Part shown: positions 1 through 6,646 of the stretch, piece after piece
Layout: each line of letters begins with the position of its first letter
How positions within the stretch are numbered: the first letter of the stretch is position 1
NCBI GenBank assembly: GCA_002293005.1
Contig: DBCJ01000081.1
Span: 4,666 to 11,619 of the forward strand
DNA: 6,954 bases
Origin: Ignavibacteria bacterium UBA961
Lineage (GTDB): Bacteria > Bacteroidota > Ignavibacteria > Kapaibacteriales > UBA961
Reading direction: 5' to 3'
Program-made: the position numbers and the translations under genes
The notes under the pieces: generated by a model
Told to the model about the DNA's origin: nothing
What the model saw: only the letters and a program-made list of their open reading frames with translations
The model's database searches: none

Positions 1-176
1 GAAGACTTGCTTCTCTCAGCCCCGATGATATCAAAGCAATTGTGTATTATCCTCAATTGATTGAGGATTCAACAGGATTCATCATTCCAACTTTTGTCGT
101 TCCCGCAGGAATCACCGTGATTGGAACAAATCCTAAAACTGTAAAACATCGACTCATTATTTATCCTAAACCCTGA
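1..176 (+). CDS. YbbR-like domain protein, C-terminal fragment (probable)
   Basis: This is the 3' end of a gene that begins before the window. The frame starting at base 3 is open to TGA at 174-176 and gives 57 residues. The fragment alternates short beta-strand-like stretches (AIVYYPQL, GFIIPTFVVPAGITVIG) and ends with NPKTVKHRLIIYPKP. That layout (strand, 'P.gi.vi', then 'P.tVk..l' near the end) resembles the last repeat of a YbbR domain, as in CdaR-type proteins that sit beside the diadenylate cyclase CdaA. The match is by pattern only, since YbbR repeats are poorly conserved. No cysteine or catalytic motif is visible. The stop is 1 nt before the dnaG start, so the two genes are probably co-transcribed. 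It could also be another all-beta envelope protein. An upstream cdaA-like gene would support the YbbR call. Confidence 0.5.
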   Translation, partial: RLASLSPDDIKAIVYYPQLIEDSTGFIIPTFVVPAGITVIGTNPKTVKHRLIIYPKP

Positions 177-177
177 T

Positions 178-2085
178 ATGTTATATCCCGAACATCTTTT
201 GGATGAAATACGCCAACGCACCGATATCGTTGATCTCATCAGCGAGTCCGTGCAATTAAAGCGTTCGGGCAAAGGATATCTCGGACTCTGTCCATTCCAT
301 CCGGATAAAAAACCATCGATGAATGTGAATGCTGAATTAGGCATTTTTAAATGTTTTTCTTGCGGCAAGGGCGGGAATGCATTTCATTTTTTGATGAACA
401 AGCTGGGACTCTCTTTCCCCGAAGCCATACGCATGCTTGCAGATCGAGCAGGTGTTCCACTGCCGGAAGATGAAGTAAAAGATCCGGAAGCATTAGCAAG
501 ACATGCGAGAAAAGAAGCGGCGTATTTAATCATGCAAAAAGCCGAGACATATTATCGCGAACAGTTGAAGCAGTTTTCCGGTCAACAGACCTATGCATAT
601 TTCATGCGCAGAGGATTTGATGATGATATTCAGGAATTATTCGGTCTTGGATTTTCACCGGATTCGTGGACGCAGACATTACAATTTTTGACATCATCCG
701 GCTTTTCTGATCAAGCCATGGAAGATGCGGGATTGATTTTACGAAGAGAAAAAGACAATTCACCATATGATCGATTCCGTGGAAGAGCAATGTTTCCCGT
801 ACATGATCATTTGGGGAAAGTTGTTGGTTTTGGCGCAAGACGCATGGTGGAAGATGATGCACAACCGAAGTATATCAATTCACCTCAATCCTTGATTTAT
901 GATAAGAGTCGAATTTTATATGGACTCGCGCAAGCCAAGTCATCGATTCGATCACTCGGTTATGCTATTTTAACAGAAGGATATGCCGATACGATTTCCT
1001 TGGTGCAAGCAGGTTTCAGCAATACGGTTGCGAGTAGCGGAACAGCACTGACCACAGAACAATTGCAATTATTGTCACGCTATTCCAAGAAACTCTATAT
1101 CGTCTATGATGGCGATGCCGCTGGCGAGCAAGCCGCTTTGCGTGGGATCGACCTGGCAATCGAGCAAGGTTTTGATGTTCGATTGATTGCGCTTCCGGAA
1201 GGTGAAGATCCTGATAGTTTTGTACGAAACCGTGGACCCGAATCTTTCCGTCGAGCAATCGAATTGGCAATGACCATCATTCAATTCAAGATTGAATCAT
1301 TCAGAAAGCAAGGATTGCTGAACAGTCCTGCGGAAAAAGCACAAGCCATTCGATCATTGATTGAAACGGTTGCAAAAATTCCCGATATCTTGCAGCATGA
1401 TTTTTACATTCAGCAAATCTCAGATACTTTGCATTTGAGTTATGGACAAATTTCACATCTCTATGATGAATTGAGAAAAGCATCATTGCCATCAATTAAT
1501 GCAAATAGGAATGCTTTTGCCATACAGAAAAAAGCAATCCAGCAAACTGATGTTCCTCAAGCAACAAAGAACATTGATCTACTTCAAATCAGTGTTCTGC
1601 CGGAAGAAAAAGAGATCTTGCATTTGGCCTTGACACATGAGCCATCACTTCGTGCATTATGCATCAAATTGAATATCACAAAACAAGCTTTCATTTCTGA
1701 AGCGGCAGGAAAACTCTATGATGAAATCATCCTTGCTTATACACAGCATGGAAGCAGGCCGGTGCATATTGTATTGTCCGAAAGAAATGATCTCGAAGAA
1801 ACAGTCCGAGAATTGCTCATGGACATTCTCTTCGGAAAAGTTATAGCGAGTCCAAAATGGAAAGAGTTCAATGTAAAATTCCCCGAGAATATTGAAGAAA
1901 GACTCCTCGTGGAAGCTCTTGCATCATTGCGATTAAAGCATCTTGACATTGAACTCAATGCACTTCGAAGACAATTGCAATCAGGATTGAATCAAGAAGA
2001 TGAAATGAAAATTGTTTCAATGATTCAAACATTAATGCAAGAAAGACATGATATACCTCTCAAGTTTCATACATCAAAATTATAA
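178..2085 (+). CDS. dnaG: DNA primase DnaG
   Basis: DnaG synthesises the RNA primers for lagging-strand and restart synthesis at the replication fork, working with the replicative helicase. The 635-aa protein has the usual bacterial length and domain order. The N-terminal CHC2 zinc-binding domain has ligands C38, H41, C59 and C62 (CPFH...CFSC). The RNA-polymerase core follows, with FRGRAMFPV (about 200-208) and YINSPQSLIYDKS (about 232-244). The Toprim domain carries EGYAD (catalytic E267), DGD at 311-313 and GEDPDS at 342-347, so all metal-binding acidic residues are present. A polar linker (about 435-465) leads to a helical C-terminal region (about 470-635), the expected helicase-binding part. 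In the EGY motif an alanine (A270) replaces the common methionine, a minor variation. The ATG at 178 is chosen because the conserved start (EIRQRTDIVDLIS) follows at once. No Shine-Dalgarno motif is visible. It is not beside rpsU or rpoD in this window. Confidence 0.98.
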   Translation: MLYPEHLLDEIRQRTDIVDLISESVQLKRSGKGYLGLCPFHPDKKPSMNVNAELGIFKCFSCGKGGNAFHFLMNKLGLSFPEAIRMLADRAGVPLPEDEVKDPEALARHARKEAAYLIMQKAETYYREQLKQFSGQQTYAYFMRRGFDDDIQELFGLGFSPDSWTQTLQFLTSSGFSDQAMEDAGLILRREKDNSPYDRFRGRAMFPVHDHLGKVVGFGARRMVEDDAQPKYINSPQSLIYDKSRILYGLAQAKSSIRSLGYAILTEGYADTISLVQAGFSNTVASSGTALTTEQLQLLSRYSKKLYIVYDGDAAGEQAALRGIDLAIEQGFDVRLIALPEGEDPDSFVRNRGPESFRRAIELAMTIIQFKIESFRKQGLLNSPAEKAQAIRSLIETVAKIPDILQHDFYIQQISDTLHLSYGQISHLYDELRKASLPSINANRNAFAIQKKAIQQTDVPQATKNIDLLQISVLPEEKEILHLALTHEPSLRALCIKLNITKQAFISEAAGKLYDEIILAYTQHGSRPVHIVLSERNDLEETVRELLMDILFGKVIASPKWKEFNVKFPENIEERLLVEALASLRLKHLDIELNALRRQLQSGLNQEDEMKIVSMIQTLMQERHDIPLKFHTSKL

Positions 2086-2089
2086 TGCA

Positions 2090-3673
2090 ATGAGAAATTC
2101 CCTTTGTACATTCCTTATGCTGCTTAGTCTGCATATTCTCCAGGCAAATGAATCCACTGTTTCATTGCCGACCATCTCAATGTCTCGGGCCAAAATGCAT
2201 ATCAATATGCTTGCTTCCGATGAAATGAGAGGAAGAAATACGCCAAGCCCTGAATTGGAAAAAGCGGCATCATATATCGCAGATCAATTCAAACAATTGG
2301 GGGTATTGCCAATCAATGGTTCTTATTATCATACATATACTTTGGAAAGACTTCATTTGGATAAGCCGACAACATTCATTGTGAAGAAAGGCAATGGCAT
2401 TTCCGAGATGGCACTGAAAGATGACTTCATTCCTTTTGAGTATTCAGGTTCATCCATCGTTGAATATGCGCAACTCGCCTTTGCTGGATATGGAATCACG
2501 GCACCTGAGTACAAATACGACGATTATAAAGATCTTGATGTCAAAGGAAAAGTTGTCATCATACTTCGTGGTGAACCACAAATGGATAATGATAGCAGTG
2601 TTTTTGAAGGCAAAAGATTCACGAAGTATTCCCGTATGCAATCCAAACTCAAAACTGCAGTTGCGAAAGGTGCGGTTGGCGTGATTGTATTGTCAGGTCC
2701 TTCCAATGCATTAAAAATCAGACCCACCGGATTTCCTTGGCCATCGCTCTATCCAAATATTCCGGCAGATGCACTACCACTTTCACGAAAGAATGCAGAT
2801 AGTCCGAATATTCCTGTCATCAGTGCGGGCGAACGATTCGTAGAAATGGCATTTGGAGCTATTGACACGCTGAAAGCTTGGCAAAAAAACATTGATTCAT
2901 TGATGATCAATCAATCCAGAGTGATTGCAAATGCTGAAATACTTTCTTTGCAAACAACTCTTCGCTCTGAAAAAGTGGAAGTAAAAAATGTGATGGGCAT
3001 GATTAAGGGTAGTGAATTTCCGGATGAATATGTGGTCATTGGAGCGCATTATGATCATGTCGGACATTCCAGACCAAATGATCCCGCGAAAGATTCAATT
3101 TTCAATGGAGCCGATGATAATGCAAGTGGAACAACAGGAATTCTTCTCTCCGCGGAAGCAATTGCCAATGCCCCTTCAAAACCAAAGCGTTCAATTGTTT
3201 TTGTTGGATTTTCAGGTGAAGAAAAAGGTTTGCTTGGTTCCAAAGCTTTTGCGGACAATCCACCGCTTCCAATCAAGAATTGTGTAGCAATGCTCAATAT
3301 GGACATGATTGGTCGTTCGGTGAATGACACTTTGTATATCGGAGGAAATACCCGATGTAAAGAATTGGCTGATTTGAATGCCGAAGTGAATCGTACATTG
3401 TTTGATTCGGATACATTCAATTTGTCATATACAATCGAACAATATTTCTTCAGAAGCGATCAGGCAAGTTTTGCGATGAAGAGAATTCCGGTATTGTTTT
3501 ACTATACAGGTGAGCATGAAGATTATCACAAGGTAAGCGATGAAATCAGCAAATTGAATATGGATAATTTGGTGAAGATTGCCACGCTCTGTTCTCATAC
3601 CGCTTGGTCAACAGCAGAACTTCCAATGAGACTTCCCTTTACGCCACTTCCGGGAGATGATCTTTCAGATTAA
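2090..3673 (+). CDS. Secreted M28-family zinc metallopeptidase with PA-like insert
   Basis: This is a predicted exported aminopeptidase-type enzyme with a di-zinc centre. I prefer the ATG at 2090 (527 aa) over the in-frame ATG at 2048. It lies 4 nt after the dnaG stop and starts directly with a signal peptide, MRNSLCTFLMLLSLHILQA, with likely cleavage after A19; the earlier start would add 14 polar residues and overlap dnaG. No lipobox cysteine is present, so the protein should be periplasmic or secreted, not a lipoprotein. A helical segment (about 38-72) and a PA-like region (about 125-285, including AQLAFAGYGI and KGKVVIILRG) precede the M28 domain (about 300-510). Zinc and catalytic residues are complete: H320 (GAHYDH), D342 (GADDNASG), E377/E378 (SGEEKG), D405 (NMDMIG) and H480 (DYHKVSDE). 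The substrate cannot be told from sequence. The stop overlaps that of convergent folC. Confidence 0.93.
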   Translation: MRNSLCTFLMLLSLHILQANESTVSLPTISMSRAKMHINMLASDEMRGRNTPSPELEKAASYIADQFKQLGVLPINGSYYHTYTLERLHLDKPTTFIVKKGNGISEMALKDDFIPFEYSGSSIVEYAQLAFAGYGITAPEYKYDDYKDLDVKGKVVIILRGEPQMDNDSSVFEGKRFTKYSRMQSKLKTAVAKGAVGVIVLSGPSNALKIRPTGFPWPSLYPNIPADALPLSRKNADSPNIPVISAGERFVEMAFGAIDTLKAWQKNIDSLMINQSRVIANAEILSLQTTLRSEKVEVKNVMGMIKGSEFPDEYVVIGAHYDHVGHSRPNDPAKDSIFNGADDNASGTTGILLSAEAIANAPSKPKRSIVFVGFSGEEKGLLGSKAFADNPPLPIKNCVAMLNMDMIGRSVNDTLYIGGNTRCKELADLNAEVNRTLFDSDTFNLSYTIEQYFFRSDQASFAMKRIPVLFYYTGEHEDYHKVSDEISKLNMDNLVKIATLCSHTAWSTAELPMRLPFTPLPGDDLSD

Positions 3674-5001
3674 TAGTTGATTCCCAATTCTTCAAGCGCT
3701 TGTATCGCCTCATCAGCAAGATAAAATGATCCCGTAATCAATACGGGATTATTTTTTTGTATGGCAGACTTCACGGCTTTTGCAACTGATTCATGTTCCA
3801 TGGCATCGATGGATTGAGCATGAGCCATTTCGCACAGTTCATGAGCGGACATTGCTCTATCGATATTGGGTGTACAACAATGTAATGTCTTGCCCAATGT
3901 CGCAAGTATATCCAGCATCTCATTAATAGGTTTGTCTTTCATTACCCCGAATACAATTTCCCATGAATGATTCGGATAATCACAAGAAGCAAGAGTTTCC
4001 TGCAAGCGCTTCAGACATGCAGTATTGTGACCAACATCAAGCACAATCAGTGGTGATTCACTCACATATTGTATTCTTCCCTTCACGCCTGTCAAATTCA
4101 TGCAATCACCAATACCCTTTCTGATTGCATGTTCAGGAATATCGAAATGATTCTGCAAAGTCTTCACCGTGAGTAGAGCAGTGAGGATATTTCTTGCTTG
4201 ATGAACACCAACGCGATCGGCTGATATTTGTGACATTTGTCTATCACCAATCATGCAATCAAGTGTCATCGTGAGATTCGGATGCATTTCAAGATTCGCA
4301 TAAGAGCAAGTGTCATTCACCACGAATACTTCACCTGTATTCTTTTGTACTGCATGTGCTTTGAAGCAATCAATCAATACATCTCTTTCTTCACCGATGA
4401 TGACAGGACTACCCTGCTTGAAAATCCCAGCTTTTTCACCGGCTATCGTGATCAAATCATTTCCGAGATATTCCATATGATCGAAATCGATCGAAGTGAT
4501 CACAGTCGCAATCGGATTTATCATCACATTCGTGGCATCGAGTCTGCCTCCCATACCGGTCTCGATGATGGCCACATCAACCTTTTCTTTGGCAAAATAT
4601 GCGAATGCCATTGCGGTTGTGACTTCAAAAAAAGTAGTATGTTCACGCTCAATTTCAGGCATCATGACATGAGCAAGATGTGCGATGTCAGCATCGCTGA
4701 TCATCTCACCATTGATACGAATTCTCTCATTGAATTGTCGTAGATGCGGCGAAGTGTATAATCCCACACGATACCCTGCTGACTGAAGGATTCCCGCCAA
4801 AAGTGAGCATACGGAACCTTTGCCATTTGTTCCCGCAACATGAATGCATCGCAGTGAAGTTTGTGGATTTCCGAGAAATTCCAGGAGCGATTCAATGCGT
4901 TCCAGCCCGGGCTTGATGCCGAAGCGATGCAAAGAAAAGAGATAATCCAATAATTCTTTCAATTGTGCAGATGAGGAGGAATCAGCCATGGTTATGCTCA
5001 T
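3670..5001 (-). CDS. folC: Bifunctional dihydrofolate synthase/folylpolyglutamate synthase FolC
   Basis: FolC is a cytoplasmic ATP-dependent ligase of the Mur-ligase superfamily. It adds glutamate to dihydropteroate and extends the polyglutamate tail of folates. The 443-aa protein has the typical length. Visible motifs are the P-loop AGTNGKGS (56-63), LYTSPHLRQFNERI (81-94), IETGMGGRLDATN (146-158), FDHMEYLG (173-180), AGEKAGIF with K190, the lysine that is carbamylated in this superfamily, LDVGHN (321-326), FGVMKDK (351-357) and LITGSFYL near the C-terminus (421-428). The first ATG (5001) is used; a second in-frame ATG at codon 5 (4989) is equally possible, and neither has a clear ribosome-binding site. 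The tRNA terminator lies 39 nt upstream, and I could not assign a promoter with confidence. The 3' end overlaps the convergent peptidase gene and holds that gene's apparent terminator. Confidence 0.97.
   Translation of the reverse strand: MSITMADSSSSAQLKELLDYLFSLHRFGIKPGLERIESLLEFLGNPQTSLRCIHVAGTNGKGSVCSLLAGILQSAGYRVGLYTSPHLRQFNERIRINGEMISDADIAHLAHVMMPEIEREHTTFFEVTTAMAFAYFAKEKVDVAIIETGMGGRLDATNVMINPIATVITSIDFDHMEYLGNDLITIAGEKAGIFKQGSPVIIGEERDVLIDCFKAHAVQKNTGEVFVVNDTCSYANLEMHPNLTMTLDCMIGDRQMSQISADRVGVHQARNILTALLTVKTLQNHFDIPEHAIRKGIGDCMNLTGVKGRIQYVSESPLIVLDVGHNTACLKRLQETLASCDYPNHSWEIVFGVMKDKPINEMLDILATLGKTLHCCTPNIDRAMSAHELCEMAHAQSIDAMEHESVAKAVKSAIQKNNPVLITGSFYLADEAIQALEELGINY
3723..3758 (+). 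terminator. Rho-independent terminator of the peptidase transcript, inside folC
   Basis: The inverted repeat ATCCCGTA (3729-3736) / TACGGGAT (3742-3749) forms a perfect 8-bp stem with a 5-nt loop (ATCAA). Through a G.U pair and A-U pairs the stem extends to 14 bp (3723-3736 with 3742-3755). It is followed by seven T residues (3752-3758) on the plus strand. It begins 49 nt after the stop of the upstream plus-strand peptidase gene, a normal place for its terminator. It lies wholly within the coding sequence of the oppositely oriented folC (codons 416-427, including the conserved TGS). On the minus strand the hairpin is followed by only four T residues, so it should mainly stop plus-strand transcription. 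Structure is seen in the sequence; function is inferred. Confidence 0.75.
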
Positions 5002-5040
5002 TTACCGTTCAGGGGAAGACAAGTCCGTATATTTGCCAAG

Positions 5041-5075
5041 AAAAAAAGCCGAAACACAAGAAGTATTTCGGCTTT
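5041..5075 (-). terminator. Rho-independent terminator after tRNA-Thr
   Basis: Read on the minus strand, AAAGCCGAAA (5075-5066) and TTTCGGCTTT (5054-5045) form a perfect 10-bp stem around an 11-nt loop. The stem runs into seven consecutive T residues (5047-5041). It starts at the 3' end of the tRNA: base 5075 is both the A of the encoded CCA and the first possible base of the stem. It should stop tRNA transcription before folC, whose start is 39 nt further on. On the plus strand only three T residues follow the stem, so plus-strand termination should be weak. Confidence 0.88.
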
Positions 5076-5150
5076 GGAGCCAACTATCGGACTTGAACCG
5101 ATGACCTGCTGATTACAAGTCAGCTGCTCTACCAGCTGAGCTAAGTTGGC
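5075..5150 (-). tRNA. tRNA-Thr (anticodon UGU)
   Basis: The minus strand gives a full 76-nt cloverleaf. The acceptor stem is GCCAACT/AGTTGGC, the D-arm begins GCTCAG with stem GCTC/GAGC, and the anticodon stem GCTGA/TCAGC holds the loop CTTGTAA. The T-arm stem ATCGG/CCGAT holds the loop TTCAAGT. U73 is the discriminator and CCA is encoded (5077-5075). The anticodon TGT (5117-5115) reads ACA and, by wobble, other threonine codons. U36, A37 and A38 are present, as expected for a tRNA carrying t6A at position 37. It resembles the tRNA-Thr(UGU) of other bacteria closely. It is transcribed away from the tatD-like gene, with a promoter candidate at 5174-5204 and its own terminator at 5041-5075. No other tRNA gene is visible in the window. 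Confidence 0.98.
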
Positions 5151-5155
5151 TTTTT

Positions 5156-5171
5156 CTCTCAAAAAAGAGAG
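5156..5171. other. Small inverted repeat CTCTC-A6-GAGAG in the intergenic region
   Basis: A 5-bp inverted repeat flanks a six-base A-run (T-run on the minus strand). It lies 6 nt upstream of the mature 5' end of tRNA-Thr, between that end and its promoter candidate, so it would form a small hairpin in the pre-tRNA leader. It also falls in the region upstream of the divergent tatD-like gene. The stem is short and has no strong U-tract context, so a function is uncertain. Confidence 0.35.
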
Positions 5172-5173
5172 TG

Positions 5174-5204
5174 CGAATTTAGAGAATTTTTTACTTCAAG
5201 CAAA
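5174..5204 (-). promoter_or_regulatory. Bacteroidota-type promoter candidate for tRNA-Thr
   Basis: On the minus strand TTTG (5204-5201) is followed after 19 nt by TAAATTCG (5181-5174). The Bacteroidota vegetative consensus is TTTG, about 19-21 nt, then TAnnTTTG; the -7 element matches at all positions but one. Transcription would start some 15 nt or so before the hairpin CTCTC/GAGAG at 5156-5171, giving a short tRNA 5' leader for RNase P to remove. A weaker sigma-70 reading (TTGCTT, 16 nt, TAAATT) overlaps the same bases. This is pattern matching only; no start site is known. Confidence 0.5.
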
Positions 5205-5220
5205 TATTTTTTTCTGCCTC

Positions 5221-5901
5221 ATGTATTTGGACCATCACACACATATCTCAGGATCACCGAGCAATGCTTCTGAAATCATGAGAATATTCTCCATAGATGC
5301 TTCAAATTTCGAGGACTTGGGGAAAATTTCAGATATCAAATCAATGGGTCATGCATGTACCATCGGACTTCATCCGATGTCATTCAATGCCATGACATTC
5401 GAGAATGTGTCACGTATCATTCATCAATATCGTGATGATATTCTCGGTATCGGAGAATGTGGTTTGGACACAAGAATAGCCGTTCCGAGACAAAATCAGA
5501 TTGAACTATTCACTGCACATGCTGAATTGGCAATGGAAATGCACCTTCCTTTGATCATCCATTGCGTGCGTTCTTATGATGACATCGTACTTTTGCATCA
5601 AAGACTCAAGCCAAGCACTCCATGGATCATCCATGGATTTAATCGTACTGAAAACATTGCCAGCAAACTGCTCGATCAAGGAATCTTTTTGAGCATCGGA
5701 AAGGAACTATTGGATCCAAAACATCCGATATCTACTTTTTTCAAAAAAATCGCAGAATATCCCTTCTTTTTAGAAACGGATGGCAAGGATATTGCGATAC
5801 AAACACTCTATCAACAAGCTTCGAACATGCTCGATATGAGCATTGAAGCGATTTCAACAAATATTGCATCACATGCTCAGCAAGTCTATGGAAGAATCTA
5901 A
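5221..5901 (+). CDS. Short TatD-family metal-dependent hydrolase
   Basis: TatD-family enzymes are TIM-barrel metallohydrolases; characterised members act as 3'-5' exonucleases on DNA or RNA, and a cyanobacterial relative (Dtd3) deacylates D-aminoacyl-tRNA. The ATG at 5221 (226 aa) is chosen because it leads directly into DHHTH; an upstream TTG at 5146 in the same frame would start inside the tRNA. Metal ligands are complete: H6 and H8 (HTH), E79 (GIGECGLD), H114 (LIIHCV), H138 (WIIHGF) and D187 (LETDGKD). IGLHP (48-52) is also typical. Family members are commonly about 255-265 aa; this is a compact form lacking some loop segments, a type I associate with Bacteroidota. No signal peptide and no Shine-Dalgarno motif are seen. 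It overlaps the downstream tcdA by 14 nt, suggesting coupled expression. The substrate is not evident, so no gene symbol is given. Confidence 0.9.
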   Translation: MYLDHHTHISGSPSNASEIMRIFSIDASNFEDLGKISDIKSMGHACTIGLHPMSFNAMTFENVSRIIHQYRDDILGIGECGLDTRIAVPRQNQIELFTAHAELAMEMHLPLIIHCVRSYDDIVLLHQRLKPSTPWIIHGFNRTENIASKLLDQGIFLSIGKELLDPKHPISTFFKKIAEYPFFLETDGKDIAIQTLYQQASNMLDMSIEAISTNIASHAQQVYGRI

Positions 5902-6646
5902 AGCAACAGTACCACATTGGAATAGTAGAACCGCATTGCTCTATGGAGATGATAAAATCTCTTCATTGCAGGAAAAACATGTATTGGTCATAGGTCTTGG
6001 AGGCGTAGGTTCATTTGCCGCGGAATTTCTCGTGAGGGGCGGAATCGGCGCATTGACTATTGTCGATGGTGACACCGTGGACACCACAAATAGAAATCGA
6101 CAATTGCCTGCGCTCATTTCCACAAATGGTGAATGGAAGGCCGATGTGATGGCAAAGCGTCTGCTTGATATCAATCCAGATTTGAAATTGACCGTTCACA
6201 AGACTTTCATTGAAAAAGACATCACCGATGAATTGCTGGAAGTGCAGTATGATTATGTGGTTGATTGCATCGATACCGTTGCTCCGAAAGTGAGTTTACT
6301 CAAAAAAGCTCATGCAAAAGGATATCCTATCGTGAGTTCCATGGGAGCCGGCGGAAAAACCGATCCAGCAATGATTGAAATCAATGATATCAGTAAAGTG
6401 CATCATTGCAAACTTGCTCGATATGTTAAGAAAAGACTTCATCGCAGTGATATCCGCAAAGGAATCATTGCCGTGTTTTCACCTGAAGAAGTTTCTGAAA
6501 AAGCATTGGCTTTGACGGAGAACACACAAAACAAAGTTTCCTATTATGGAACAATTTCCTATATCCCGGCATCATTTGGCGCCTTTTGTGCATCCGTTGT
6601 TTTGAGAGATCTCATGGATGCACTGCCACTGAAAAAACACAAATGA
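5888..6646 (+). CDS. tcdA: tRNA threonylcarbamoyladenosine dehydratase TcdA
   Basis: TcdA is an E1-like (ThiF/HesA/MoeB) ATP-dependent enzyme. It dehydrates t6A at position 37 of ANN-decoding tRNAs to the cyclic form ct6A. I choose the ATG at 5888 (252 aa): the conserved start (WNSRTALLYGDDKI) follows within about 10 residues, while the longer 5843 start would add 15 residues overlapping the tatD-like gene. An ATG at 5873 is another option. Visible motifs are the nucleotide-binding GLGGVG (36-41), VDGD with D60, TNRNRQ (67-72), DCIDT (126-130), SMGAGGKTDP (151-160), VFSPE (196-200) and a hydrophobic C-terminal stretch GTISYIPASFGAF (221-233). The order and spacing resemble E. coli TcdA (268 aa). 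A ThiF-type function is less likely because no C-terminal sulfur-transfer domain is present. It overlaps genes at both ends. Confidence 0.94.
   Translation: MEESKATVPHWNSRTALLYGDDKISSLQEKHVLVIGLGGVGSFAAEFLVRGGIGALTIVDGDTVDTTNRNRQLPALISTNGEWKADVMAKRLLDINPDLKLTVHKTFIEKDITDELLEVQYDYVVDCIDTVAPKVSLLKKAHAKGYPIVSSMGAGGKTDPAMIEINDISKVHHCKLARYVKKRLHRSDIRKGIIAVFSPEEVSEKALALTENTQNKVSYYGTISYIPASFGAFCASVVLRDLMDALPLKKHK

Noticed and set aside
2048..2089. Earlier start for the M28 peptidase, overlapping dnaG by 38 nt
   Set aside because: The added 14 residues are polar and would bury the signal peptide. The ATG at 2090 directly precedes a normal signal sequence and sits 4 nt after the dnaG stop.
3055..3420. 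121-codon minus-strand open frame within the M28 peptidase gene
   Set aside because: It is the reverse complement of the conserved zinc-binding core. It has no family resemblance of its own and no separate start signals.
4237..4743. 168-codon open frame on the plus strand antisense to folC
   Set aside because: It lies entirely within the well-supported folC gene. The translation is rich in H, I and S with no recognisable domain, as expected of a complement-strand shadow.
5002..5040. Possible sigma-70 promoter for folC (TTGGCA near 5032-5038 on the minus strand)
   Set aside because: At 17-nt spacing the -10 position reads TCCCCT. The alternative TATACG lacks a convincing -35 and falls over the tRNA terminator. 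folC's promoter is left unassigned.
5146..5220. TTG-initiated extension of the tatD-like gene
   Set aside because: It would start inside the tRNA gene and adds 25 residues ahead of the conserved N-terminal DHHTH motif.
5843..5887. Earlier start for tcdA
   Set aside because: It would extend the overlap with the tatD-like gene to 59 nt and adds residues with no counterpart in the family. The 5888 start places the conserved region at the usual distance.
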